Source: Streptomyces cathayae
GTDB lineage: Bacteria; Actinomycetota; Actinomycetes; Streptomycetales; Streptomycetaceae
Length of the DNA stretch: 64,000 nucleotides
Assembly: GCF_029760955.1 (NCBI RefSeq)
Contig: NZ_CP121682.1
Location: 992,001-1,056,000 of the forward strand
Reading direction: 5' to 3'
Shown here: in pieces, positions 1 to 9,177 of the stretch
Layout of the letters: each line of letters starts with the position of its first letter
How positions within the stretch are numbered: position 1 is the stretch's first letter
The notes under the pieces: model-generated
Told to the model about the DNA's origin: nothing
The model's input: only the letters and a program-made list of their open reading frames with translations
The model's database searches: none
Made by a program: the position numbers and the translations under genes

Positions 1-3000
1 GGCAAGGCAGCGGCCTGGCAGCAGGCACACCAGGCTGTCCGGGCCGCGGTGACCGAGCACGCGGAACTTCTCGACGCCTACGCCGGTGACGACCTGCCCG
101 ATCTCGACGCGCTGGCCGGCGCACTGCGCCAGGCCGATGACGCCCACCGGCTCGCCCCGGACGTGGTGGCCGCCCTCGACCGTCGCCGCCGTCTGACTGC
201 GCAACTCGCTTACGGCTCCCTTCCCGAGGCCGCTCTCCCCGGGTGGGGCAAGCGCCTGGAGGACGACCTGAGCGCATGGGAGGCGGCGCTGCGGGAGTCG
301 CGGTTGCGCAAGCACGGGACGGCCCTGAGCCGTCTCGGACCGGCGGCGGCCGCCGCGTGGCTGCACACCCATGTGCCGGTGCTGGAATCCGCCATGCAGC
401 TCATCGACACGGTTCAGTCCGCCGGCCGCCGGGAGTTCGCAGGGGGGACGGGGCACACCCTCGCCTCGGCACGCACAGCCGTTGCCGCGGCACACACGGC
501 GCAGCGGGAGGACGCGGCATTCGCGGCCCGGGAAGCCCACGACCGAGAACTGCTGTGCGCCTGGTACGCGGGTCTGGACACGCGTCTCGACGACCGACCG
601 GACGCCGATGGCAGCACAGCGGTGGAGGACGACCTGCTGAGCCGGGCCGTACGACTGGCAGCCGCGGACAACGACTCCGGGACGGAGTCGGCTGCTCCCG
701 AGGCCGTCGAGCTCAAGCTCCTGGGCGAGTACACGCCGCACGGCCGTCCTCGCACCGCCTCCCTGGCCGCGGCGCTCGCTGCCGCGGCGGACGCCCATCG
801 GCTGACGGGACCGATCCTGGCGGACCCGGCACGGCGCAGCGGCCTCGTCCGCGCCCTCGGCGCCGGACGGCCCGCTGTTCCGGGGCTGCTCGAGACGGCC
901 GCCCGTCTGCGGTCGGAGTGCGCCGACTGGCAGACCTTCACGGACTCTCCCGTCCTGGCTCATGCCGCCTCCGGTCTGCGGGCGCGTTCCCTCCCCGACG
1001 GTTCGGCCTGGCTGCGTGCCCATCTCGATCCCCTCGACGAGGCCGCTTCCTTGATCCACTCGGTGGCCCGCGTCACGGGCTCCTCGGGAGGGGAAACCGA
1101 CTGGCTGTCCCTGGGCGGCGCCCGCACGTCCGTGGCAGCCGTGGTGGCGGCACGCACCGCCGAGGAGGACTTCCTGAGCGCCGAGGCGGACCACCGCCGC
1201 CTGCTCGGCGACCTGTACGAGGGGGTGCACACCTCTCGGGAGACCATTCACAGCGCCCTGGACTGGGCCCTCAACGCCAGGCGCACCGCTTCCGACACCG
1301 GCTCAGCCGCTCCTCTGGGACACCAGGCCGCACGCCTGCTGCTGAGCGCGGCGCCCGACTCGTCGGTAGAGCGCCGCAACCGCGACTGGCTGGAGCGGAC
1401 GGAGGTCCTCGTCGGCCACTTCACTCTGACCCGGGCGACGGAGATCCGCACCGAGCTGGAGGCCGGATTCCCGTCCGCCCGAGCACTCCTCGATCGCATG
1501 TTCGACGACCCGTACGGTCCGGACGCCTGGCTCCGCTCTGCCGAGGCCCACGAAGTGCTGAGCCGCTACGGGCTGGAGGACCTGCCGGCGCAGCTCGCGG
1601 ACCGTGAGGTGCTGGCGTCGCTGTTCCCCGTGGCCGTGGAACGCACCGTGCTGCGCGCCTGGGTGGAGCACCAGTTGGCAGCCGACCACCGTCTCTCCAC
1701 GGCGCGGGCCACCGACCGCGACCAGTTGGTGGAGCGCTACCGACGGCTGGACCGCGGACTGGTGCAGGCCGCTCACGCGACGGTGATCGACGTCTGCAAC
1801 GCGCGGCGCCCTCGTAGGGCGACGACGGGCCAGGCCGCGATCCTGAGCCGTCAGGCGAAGCTGCAACGACGGCACATGCCGGTGCGGCGGCTCCTGGACG
1901 AGACCCGGGACATCGTGCAGCGGCTCAAGCCGTGCTTCATGATGAGTCCGCTGACGGTCAGTCAGTACCTGCCGTCAGACTTCCACTTCGACGTGGTGAT
2001 CTTCGATGAGGCGTCCCAGGTCCTTCCGCAGGACGCCGTGAACGCCGTCTACCGCGGTGACGCCCTGATCGTGGCGGGTGACCCTCGGCAGCTCCCGCCC
2101 ACGTCGTTCTTCAGCGCTGGCGGTGACTCCGACGATGACGACGAGTGGGACGAGGAGGTGCCCGACTCCTTCGAGTCCATCCTGGACGCCTGCAAAGCCA
2201 GCGGTGTGCTGCGTGAGCTGTCGTTGCGCTGGCACTACCGCAGCCGCCACGAGAACCTGATCGCCTTCAGCAACCACGAGTTCTACGACAACTCCATGGT
2301 CGTGTTCCCTGGCGCGGTCACTGACGGCCACGACGTGGGCGTCGCCTTCTACAAGGCCGACGGCGTGTACGACCGCAGCAACAAGCGCGACAACGTCCGC
2401 GAGGCCGAGCTGGTCGCCGAGCGGGTCATCCACCACTTCTCGACGCGACCGCACCTGAACCTGGGCGTCGTCACCCTGTCCAAGGCACAGGCGGACGCCG
2501 TCGAGGATGCCGTCGCCGAGGCCCGCAAGGCCCGGCCCGACCTCGACGGGTACTTCACGGAGGACCGCCTGGGCGGCTTCTTCGTGAAGAACCTGGAGAC
2601 GGTGCAGGGTGATGAACGTGACGTGATCATCCTGTCGGTCGGTTACGGCCCCGACGCGCAGGGCAAGCTGCGTTCCTCCTTCGGTCCGATCAACCGCGAA
2701 GGCGGCTGGCGGCGGCTGAACGTGGCCGTGACCCGGGCACGGCACCGGGTGGAGGTTGTGGCGTCCTTCCACGGCGCCGACCTGCCGGACAGTACGAACA
2801 AGAGCGTCCAGCACCTCAAGCGCTATCTGCAGTACGCGGCGCAGGGGCCGGCGATCCTGGCCACAACGGCACCCGACGCGGACGCCGCGCCGGAGAGCCC
2901 GTTCGAGGAGGACGTGCTCGACACCCTGCGCGGCTGGGGCTACGACGTGCAGCCCCAGGTGGGTGTGGCGGGCTTCCGGATCGACATGGCGGTCCGGCAC

Positions 3001-3912
3001 CCCGGGGCCCCCGGCTCCTACGCGCTCGGCATCGAGTGCGACGGCGCGATGTACCACTCCTCCCGCACGGCCCGCGACCGCGACCGGCTGCGGGAGGAGA
3101 TCCTGCGCGGCCTGGGGTGGAACCTGCACCGGATCTGGGGCACGGACTGGTACCGCAACCGCAAGGACGCGCAGCGGCGGTTGCGTGAGGCCGTCGAGGT
3201 CGCCTGCGCGGCCGACCCGTACACGCCCGCGCCAGAACCCGCTCCGGTTCCCGTGCCCGAGAAGGCGCCGACGGAGATAACCATCGTTCCGGTCACCGAA
3301 TCCGACCGCTCCGAGTGGAGCCGGCCGTACCGCGCCCTGAGCTGGGAGGAGTTGTACGACCTGAAGGATGCCCTGTGCACGGCCGCCGGGCTCCAGGACG
3401 TCGATCTCCGCGACCCCGACGCCCGGACGGTGGTGGCCGAAGTGGCGCACCACATCATCACGACGGAGGGTCCCATCGAGGAGGACGTGCTGATCAGCCG
3501 GGTCCGCAGCGCGTGGTTGCTCGACCGCTCGGGTCAGGTCGTGCAGAACAGTGTCCGTGATGCTCTGGTACGACTGCGCCGGATGAAGAAGGCGGTTCGG
3601 TCCGGGACCGTCTGGAACGTACCCGGACGGGACGTGACGGTGGCCCGGACGCCGAGCCCGGACTTCGACCGCAAGAAGGTCTTCCAGGTGCCGCCGGTGG
3701 AGCGCCAGGTCGCCCTGCTGGGCGTCCTGTCGGAGTCACCCGGCATGCGCCGCGAGGAGCTGGCCCGGGAAACGGCCCGGTTCTTCGGGTGGCTGCGTCT
3801 GGGGCCGGACATCCGGGCCGCGTTCGAAACGGACGTCGAGGAGCTGATCACTCGCGGGCTGGTCACCATGAGCCCGTCAGGGCTCGTCCCGGTGGCGGAT
3901 ACCGCCGGGTGA
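1..3912 (+). CDS. Superfamily-1 helicase with C-terminal PD-(D/E)xK nuclease (5'-truncated by window)
   Basis: The frame is open from the first base, so the start lies outside; 1303 residues are visible. The N-terminal ~600 residues are Ala/Arg-rich helices with no P-loop. They look like the long insertion that separates motif I from motif II in giant DUF4011-type helicases, so the Walker A motif should lie upstream. Helicase motifs follow: DEASQ (about 2006-2020), GDPRQLPPT (about 2081-2107), QGDERDVIIL (about 2605-2634) and NVAVTRAR (to 2742). After them comes a Vsr/MTES_1575-like nuclease domain (about 2905-3190) with an IECDG core near 3030-3045, then a DUF3320-like winged-helix region (about 3310-3590). 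Such proteins occur in defence islands and probably unwind and cut foreign DNA. That role is inferred. The first helicase motifs cannot be checked here. Confidence 0.85.
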   Translation, partial: GKAAAWQQAHQAVRAAVTEHAELLDAYAGDDLPDLDALAGALRQADDAHRLAPDVVAALDRRRRLTAQLAYGSLPEAALPGWGKRLEDDLSAWEAALRESRLRKHGTALSRLGPAAAAAWLHTHVPVLESAMQLIDTVQSAGRREFAGGTGHTLASARTAVAAAHTAQREDAAFAAREAHDRELLCAWYAGLDTRLDDRPDADGSTAVEDDLLSRAVRLAAADNDSGTESAAPEAVELKLLGEYTPHGRPRTASLAAALAAAADAHRLTGPILADPARRSGLVRALGAGRPAVPGLLETAARLRSECADWQTFTDSPVLAHAASGLRARSLPDGSAWLRAHLDPLDEAASLIHSVARVTGSSGGETDWLSLGGARTSVAAVVAARTAEEDFLSAEADHRRLLGDLYEGVHTSRETIHSALDWALNARRTASDTGSAAPLGHQAARLLLSAAPDSSVERRNRDWLERTEVLVGHFTLTRATEIRTELEAGFPSARALLDRMFDDPYGPDAWLRSAEAHEVLSRYGLEDLPAQLADREVLASLFPVAVERTVLRAWVEHQLAADHRLSTARATDRDQLVERYRRLDRGLVQAAHATVIDVCNARRPRRATTGQAAILSRQAKLQRRHMPVRRLLDETRDIVQRLKPCFMMSPLTVSQYLPSDFHFDVVIFDEASQVLPQDAVNAVYRGDALIVAGDPRQLPPTSFFSAGGDSDDDDEWDEEVPDSFESILDACKASGVLRELSLRWHYRSRHENLIAFSNHEFYDNSMVVFPGAVTDGHDVGVAFYKADGVYDRSNKRDNVREAELVAERVIHHFSTRPHLNLGVVTLSKAQADAVEDAVAEARKARPDLDGYFTEDRLGGFFVKNLETVQGDERDVIILSVGYGPDAQGKLRSSFGPINREGGWRRLNVAVTRARHRVEVVASFHGADLPDSTNKSVQHLKRYLQYAAQGPAILATTAPDADAAPESPFEEDVLDTLRGWGYDVQPQVGVAGFRIDMAVRHPGAPGSYALGIECDGAMYHSSRTARDRDRLREEILRGLGWNLHRIWGTDWYRNRKDAQRRLREAVEVACAADPYTPAPEPAPVPVPEKAPTEITIVPVTESDRSEWSRPYRALSWEELYDLKDALCTAAGLQDVDLRDPDARTVVAEVAHHIITTEGPIEEDVLISRVRSAWLLDRSGQVVQNSVRDALVRLRRMKKAVRSGTVWNVPGRDVTVARTPSPDFDRKKVFQVPPVERQVALLGVLSESPGMRREELARETARFFGWLRLGPDIRAAFETDVEELITRGLVTMSPSGLVPVADTAG

Positions 3913-4628
3913 CGGTCGCTCGTCGAGTCGAGGAGCAGGCCGGTCACGCCCCGACAACCCGCGCAAGCGGAGCAGTCGCTCACTGACCGGTCAGCAGCCC
4001 TTGATGAACCCTCCGCTCACCGGGTACTTCCCGCCCGCCGCACAGCGCGGGAAGTACCCGGTACGAGCGGGAACCTGCGCGCCGGACGCGGACGAGCGTG
4101 TCTCGGGAGTCCCATTCAGCGGTGGCGTGCCAGAGTTGACAGACCTCCAGAAACCGTACGAATGCTCGTACAGCCGGGATTCCGCTCCCACAGCGCGCCA
4201 CCCATTGCGCCGTGCTCTTCGCGTCGACGCTCTTCGTCATGGCTGCACAGCAGGAGCAATCCTCGCTTCACCTCGGCTGGTCGAAAACCCATCCACCAAG
4301 GGCTCCCCACCTTTTCAGCCCAACTGCCGGGTTGGGAAAGGCCCACTGCCTGGAGCTGCTTCCTTCGGGGCCTGTCGTCCCGGTATCAGACTGTCCAGCC
4401 CAGAAGGGGAACTTCAAGCGCCGGTTCACCCTTGCCTTCGTTGCCCTGCGCATCGAGTCATGCGATCCCCACGGTTGCTCCTCATCCTTGCGGACGCGAC
4501 CCATGGCATCCCGCAGTTGCACGCAGCGCCCGCGTCGGCGCGGACGGGAACCCCTGAAGATTTCACTGCTACACCTGATGACTACACTTCATTTACCAAA
4601 CTTTCACTTACGAAGGGGCGTTGTGGTC
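3913..4628. other. Gene-free spacer of about 700 bp
   Basis: No reading frame here has a convincing start plus family resemblance. It holds a 12-bp perfect palindrome CTGACCGGTCAG (3983-3994), the long hairpin at 4019-4062, and a small inverted repeat GTACGA/TCGTAC (4156-4171). The last 60 bases are visibly AT-richer and carry a GAAGGGG ribosome-binding site (4612-4618) for the next gene. It may be an old insertion junction, but no direct repeats were seen. Confidence 0.5.
4019..4062. terminator. 16-bp perfect hairpin downstream of the helicase gene
   Basis: Arms 4019-4034 and 4047-4062 (core CGGGTACTTCCCGC / GCGGGAAGTACCCG) are perfect complements around a 12-nt loop, about 107 nt after the helicase stop. 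There is no T-run, as is usual for Streptomyces terminators. A role as transcription terminator or protein-binding site is inferred from symmetry and position only. Confidence 0.55.
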
Positions 4629-6443
4629 ATGTTCCACCAGGCCGACACCACGGCAGAAGAAGATACATCGGACAGAGGGATGCGGCCCGACGCGCCTCCG
4701 GCTCCCCGCCCGGTGCCCGACTGGCAGGCGGCGGAACACAATGCGCTCACGTGGGTCAGGTGGCTCGGATTTCCACAGGCGGAACCGACCCGCGATGGCT
4801 CCGACGGGGGATTGGACATAGCTGGCCCGGGAATATATGGCCAGGTGAAGTTCCACGGGAAGACCATTCCACCCAACCTGATACAGCAACTTTTCGGGGC
4901 ACGCGGTTTGAACGATGGCGAGATGCTCTTCTTCGCTAATTCCGGGTACACCGCTGCCGCGATCACTGCTGCGGACCGGCTGGATGTCGGCTGTTTCACC
5001 TACTCTCCCGCAGACGGGATGATTGCGCCCGCGAACCGCTACGCGGCCGAATTGATGGAACGTGCGATGTCCCCGGAAGCCGAGGATGAGCGCGAAGCGC
5101 GGGCTGAGGGGGAGAGGCAGAAGAAGGAGAAGAAGAAACAGAAGAAACTGGTCAAGAAGCGGAAGAAGATCCAGCGGAGCATCGAAGCCGGCGAAGCGGT
5201 GATGAGTGAGGTAGCGGGCAAGGCCGCCACCATCGCAGCAGTCGCCGACCTCGAACTGTCAAGCGACGAGCGGCGCAAGCTCCTGGCAGACCTGGACAAG
5301 GAGCAGCTGGACCTGCTGGTGGCCTGCCTGCTGATCCGTGACGGGTTCGATCCCTCGCGCTCCCGAACAATAATGGCCAACGGCTTCCAGGGCGTGACCG
5401 CCTATTGGGCGAAACACCCTGACATCGAAGTCCTCGAATCCGAAAGCGGCGAGGAATTCGAGCCACTCTCAGTGACATGCTTGAGCGCCTCCATCGGCCA
5501 GGAGGAGGCCTTGCGAGAGCTCTCCGAACTCTTCGACGAAGACCTGTGGAGGAAGCTTCACACTCATGACGGTGTAGTCGTTCCCATAGCCGGGGGATGG
5601 CTCGCTCCAGGGGCGCCCATGCCGCACTTTAAGGTTGAAGTCGATGCAACCCTCCTCCGTTTCACCGGGGAGACGGACTACACGACGGTGGACCTTTCTG
5701 TGTACGCGAACAGGCTCATGGTCACCACCCTCCCGCTCGACAGCACAATTCGCGCCCAAATCGCTCGGCAGCAGCACGTGTTCCTCGTCGATCTGGACGT
5801 GCTCGACCGGTGGTGCCGCGAGGGGTTGTCGCTGATCATCGAGTACGAGTTGACACCGTCGCCCGGGACGAAGGCCGTCGGCCGCATCACTGGGTTCGGG
5901 TTCAAGTCCCTGCCGGACAACTCGTCGGGGCACCTTGCACTAGGGGCGCGGCAGGTTGTCGCCGCGGAACTGGACAAGGACCTGTTCGGTCACTACCTGT
6001 GCGCCCTGCTGGTCCGGGACGGATTCACGGTGATGTTGCACCACTCAGGTGCTTCAGGTGGGTCTTTCATGGTGCAGCTACCGGAGTCCGCGTCCGCCGG
6101 AGAGCTTTTCGGTGTGGTCAGCTACAGCAAGTCCTACGACATGGGGCGTACCGGCATGGCGAACCCGGAGCGCGTTGATGAGGCCGCGCGCGATCACATC
6201 ACGGAAATGTCAGATCTGTCAGACAGCCTGTCCGAGGCAGGTGGAATCTTCAGCCTGTGGATGCATGTGACCGACAGTGCGATTCCCTCGCACATACGTG
6301 ATGAGGTGGGAATGCCTGAGGGCGTCATGCTGTTGGAAGCGGGGGGATTTGCCGCATGGGGCGAGATGCGTCTGCAGGTGACCGTTGACGTCCTCGCTGA
6401 CGACAAGGGGAAGATCGACCTGCAGCTGGTGCCTGTGGCGTGA
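4629..6443 (+). CDS. Mrr-like restriction endonuclease fused to a C-terminal sensor-like region
   Basis: 604 aa if started at ATG 4629 (GAAGGGG at 4612-4618, spacing 10); in-frame GTG 4623 is also possible. Residues about 35-140 look like an Mrr/PD-(D/E)xK nuclease: helix with AEHNAL, then GSDGGLDI and the GQVKFHG strand, giving the D...QxK catalytic pattern used by type IV and related enzymes. A Lys/Glu-rich segment (about 155-190) follows, predicted as a charged helix. The C-terminal ~400 residues contain two copies of a motif like LLVRDGF / LLIRDGF (near 5325 and 6010), suggesting a duplicated domain I do not recognise. The gene is less GC-rich than its neighbours, consistent with recent transfer. 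It stands alone with no methyltransferase beside it, so methylation-dependent or otherwise self-sparing restriction is the likely mode (inference). Confidence 0.7.
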   Translation: MFHQADTTAEEDTSDRGMRPDAPPAPRPVPDWQAAEHNALTWVRWLGFPQAEPTRDGSDGGLDIAGPGIYGQVKFHGKTIPPNLIQQLFGARGLNDGEMLFFANSGYTAAAITAADRLDVGCFTYSPADGMIAPANRYAAELMERAMSPEAEDEREARAEGERQKKEKKKQKKLVKKRKKIQRSIEAGEAVMSEVAGKAATIAAVADLELSSDERRKLLADLDKEQLDLLVACLLIRDGFDPSRSRTIMANGFQGVTAYWAKHPDIEVLESESGEEFEPLSVTCLSASIGQEEALRELSELFDEDLWRKLHTHDGVVVPIAGGWLAPGAPMPHFKVEVDATLLRFTGETDYTTVDLSVYANRLMVTTLPLDSTIRAQIARQQHVFLVDLDVLDRWCREGLSLIIEYELTPSPGTKAVGRITGFGFKSLPDNSSGHLALGARQVVAAELDKDLFGHYLCALLVRDGFTVMLHHSGASGGSFMVQLPESASAGELFGVVSYSKSYDMGRTGMANPERVDEAARDHITEMSDLSDSLSEAGGIFSLWMHVTDSAIPSHIRDEVGMPEGVMLLEAGGFAAWGEMRLQVTVDVLADDKGKIDLQLVPVA

Positions 6444-6531
6444 TCGCCCCCGGGTTGCGGAGTGAACTCTTTCCATCTTCACTCTGAGACCGCGTTTGAG
6501 AGCGAAGTTTGACGGTTGGGCTGACAATGTG

Positions 6532-6590
6532 GTGAAGCCTCTGGTGGATGGGGTCTCGACCAAGAGGACCGTCTCCACCAGAGGCTTCAC
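6532..6590. repeat. 17-bp inverted repeat at the start of the decayed IS
   Basis: GTGAAGCCTCTGGTGGA (6532-6548) and TCCACCAGAGGCTTCAC (6574-6590) are perfect reverse complements with a 25-nt loop. The repeat sits directly before the transposase remnant start at 6591. In an intact element it could shield transposase translation from outside transcripts. Here it may also terminate the Mrr-like gene. Confidence 0.7.
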
Positions 6591-6890
6591 GTGCTTGTTT
6601 GCCTGTCCGGTCTCGACGTGTCCAGCTCCGCTCTCCACTTCCTCGCCCAGTAGTTGCGGCGGCATCATCGTGTGATGGCCTCTCGTTTGCAGCGGCTGAG
6701 CGCCGGTCGTCAAGCCCTCCTCATACCCGCCCACCTGCAGGTGGTCTGCACTCCCCCAGCCTCTGGCCGGGGGCAACCCAAATGCCCGGCTCGCGGCCGG
6801 ATTCGGCGTCGGAACCACGGCCGTCTACCGATACGTCACCGAGGCCGTCGACCTGCTGGCCGCCCTCGCACCCGGCCTGGGGCCGACTCC
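6591..6890 (+). pseudogene. IS5-family transposase remnant (HTH_Tnp_4 type)
   Basis: Starting at GTG 6591 the translation runs VLVCLSGLDVSSSALHFLAQ then stops at TAG (6651-6653). It continues as LQRLSAGRQALL, then needs a frame change to regain FGVGTTAVYRYV and TEAVDLLAALAP (about 6803-6880). These are characteristic blocks of the N-terminal helix-turn-helix part of a common Streptomyces IS5-type transposase. The DDE catalytic half is missing. The stop codon, frameshift and truncation show it is dead. It lies immediately beyond the 3' end of brxHI, so the insertion or its decay may have redefined that gene's last residues. Confidence 0.8.
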
Positions 6891-6969
6891 GTCCACACCG
6901 CGACGACGAAAGGGGCCGGTGTCAGCCTCGTTCCTCAAGACAAGGGAGATGGAACAAGTACCTTGGTTT

Positions 6970-9177
6970 TCAGGAGGAGTTACTCAAGCCGACGAGACGC
7001 ACGGGTTCCGACAACACCGCGCGAGTACTTTCGAAGTCCGCGAGCCGGGCCGCGACCGTGGCGACGGCGAGGCGTTCCGGGAGGGCGGCGGAGAACTTCA
7101 GGCCGCGTACGGCGCGGGGGTCCACGTCGGGCAGGACCAGGCTCTCGCCGACCTTCTCGCGGGCCGCGCGCCAGTCGGCCGGGGTGAGGTCCTCGCGCAG
7201 GCGCAGCCAGCAGTCGGTGGGGCGCTGCAGAGGGTCGGCGACCTGCTGGAGGGTGGCGGCGAGGGTGGCGTTGGCACGGTAGCCGGCCCAGGTCCACCAG
7301 CGCACGTCGCTGCCGACGCGCGTGATCAGGGTGCCAGCGGGGTGCACGGTGTCGGGAGAGTCGTTCTCGCGTTGCTCGGCCAGGCACGCCTCGGCGCGCC
7401 TGGTGAGGGAGACGGACGGGTTCGCGCCCAGCAGCACCTCGCGCATGGCGCGGGTCAGGGCGTACGACAGCCTGACGATGCCGCCGTTCATCCACTTGGC
7501 GACGCCGCCGCCGTCGGCGGGTTCGACGAAGACGCGTTTGCGCAGCCAGTCGATGTAGGTGACCTGCCAGCTGCGTCCGCCGAGCAGCAGGCGCCGCGGG
7601 CCGGGCCGTTCCTCGGTGAGCACGCTCGGGTCGGTGCGGCCGATCTCGGTGCGCCCGGACAGCACGGTGAACTGCGGCGGCGCGGTAAAAGACGCGGTGA
7701 GTTCGATGAAGTGCCGCTTACCGAAACGGCGTTCCGCCTCGGGGCCGACGAATAGCATGCCGCCGTCGCTGTCGAGGAAGCCCTCCTCGGTGAGGTGGCG
7801 CAGGATCGGGGCGGCGGACCGGTCGAAGGGGGCGAGGCCGTTCCACTGCTGTTCCCAGAGCTGGTCGCCGAGCTTGTGCTGTTGCAGGGTGACGGCGAGG
7901 AGTTGCTGGGCCACGAGGTGGCGCGGCTCGGGCGGCGCGATGACCGGTTCGACCCAGCCCCGCGACCACAGCAGCAACAACCCGGCCGCCTGCAGCAGTG
8001 TGTCCTTGCGGGTGGTGAGGAACAAGCAGTTGCGTACGGTGCCGGGGCGCCTGCCGGTACGGCCGATGCGCTGCAGGAACGAGGCGACGGAGGCCGGGGA
8101 GTCGATCTGGATGACACGGTCCAGGTCGCCGACGTCGATGCCGAGTTCGAGGGTGGACGTGGAGACGATGACGCAGTCGCGTGCCTCGGCGAACGCCTGC
8201 TCGGAGCAGGTGCGTTCGTCGACGGAGAGGGAGGCGTGGGACAGGAAGACGGTCACCTCGCGGGCCCGCAGGGCTGCGCCCAGTTCCTCGACCTGGCGAC
8301 GCGAGTCGCAGAAGACGAGGCGTTTCTCTCCCCGGTGCAGGGCGGCGATGAGTTTGGCGGCGTTGTCGAGGGAGCCCACGTAGTCGAGTTCCACCTCGCC
8401 GGCGGGCCTGGGCGACGGGTTCGCAGCGGCCGGCTCTCCGTGTGCGGCCGCACCGGTGGCGGGCAGGTGGACACCCGGAGCTACGACCTGCCCGAGGCGA
8501 CTCCCGGCACCGGCCCCTTGCAGCCAGTGCAGCAACTGCCCGGGGTTGCCGACGGTCGCTGAGAGTCCGATCCGCTGGATGGGCCGGCCGGTGATCCTCT
8601 CCAGTCGTTCGAGCACAGCGAGCAGGTGCCAGCCCCGGTCGTCGCCCGCGAAGGCGTGCACCTCGTCGACCACGACGGCTCGTACGTTCCCCAGCAGCCG
8701 CGCGTGGTCGGTCTTGACGCCGATCAGCATGGCCTCGAGCGACTCGGGCGTGGTCAGCAGGATGTCCGGCGCCTCGGTACGGATGCGCCGCCGCTGCGAC
8801 TCCTTGGTGTCGCCGTGCCAGAGTGCCGCCCGCCGCCCCAGCCACTGGGCGTAGGTGTCGACGCGGCCGACCAGGTTGTTGAGGAGCGCCTTGAGCGGGC
8901 ACAGATACAGCACCGAGGTGCCGGTCCACCGCTGTTCCGCCATCGCCGACAGCAGCGGGAAGCAGGCCGCCTCGGTCTTGCCACCCGCCGTCGGCGCCAG
9001 CAGCACGGCGTCCTCGCCGTCCATGAGCGGGGTGATCGCCGCCCGCTGAAGGGGGCGCAGGTCGGGCCAGCCGAGGGTGTTGACGATGTGGTGCAGGACG
9101 ACGGGGTCGAGCCGGTCCAGTACGTCAGACCCTTCCCCGGCCGCTTCCGTCCCGGCCGGGCCGTCGGCGTCCGCCAT
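6970..9177 (-). CDS. brxHI: BREX type 2 helicase BrxHI (Lhr-like DEAD/DEAH helicase)
   Basis: 735 aa from ATG 9177 (GGAG five bases upstream; an in-frame GTG at 9180 overlaps the brxD stop). Helicase core: motif I APTAGGKTEA near residue 60, motif II DEVHAF, motif III SATVGN, motif VI QRIGRTGRRPGT. An Lhr-type C-terminal region follows. In BREX type 2 this protein is the accessory superfamily-2 helicase. Its position directly after brxD and in line with pglZ and pglY fits. The protein ends in GLSNSS right beside the decayed IS, so the extreme C-terminus may not be ancestral. The family call is firm; the exact biochemical role in BREX is not known to me. Confidence 0.92.
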   Translation of the reverse strand: MADADGPAGTEAAGEGSDVLDRLDPVVLHHIVNTLGWPDLRPLQRAAITPLMDGEDAVLLAPTAGGKTEAACFPLLSAMAEQRWTGTSVLYLCPLKALLNNLVGRVDTYAQWLGRRAALWHGDTKESQRRRIRTEAPDILLTTPESLEAMLIGVKTDHARLLGNVRAVVVDEVHAFAGDDRGWHLLAVLERLERITGRPIQRIGLSATVGNPGQLLHWLQGAGAGSRLGQVVAPGVHLPATGAAAHGEPAAANPSPRPAGEVELDYVGSLDNAAKLIAALHRGEKRLVFCDSRRQVEELGAALRAREVTVFLSHASLSVDERTCSEQAFAEARDCVIVSTSTLELGIDVGDLDRVIQIDSPASVASFLQRIGRTGRRPGTVRNCLFLTTRKDTLLQAAGLLLLWSRGWVEPVIAPPEPRHLVAQQLLAVTLQQHKLGDQLWEQQWNGLAPFDRSAAPILRHLTEEGFLDSDGGMLFVGPEAERRFGKRHFIELTASFTAPPQFTVLSGRTEIGRTDPSVLTEERPGPRRLLLGGRSWQVTYIDWLRKRVFVEPADGGGVAKWMNGGIVRLSYALTRAMREVLLGANPSVSLTRRAEACLAEQRENDSPDTVHPAGTLITRVGSDVRWWTWAGYRANATLAATLQQVADPLQRPTDCWLRLREDLTPADWRAAREKVGESLVLPDVDPRAVRGLKFSAALPERLAVATVAARLADFESTRAVLSEPVRLVGLSNSS

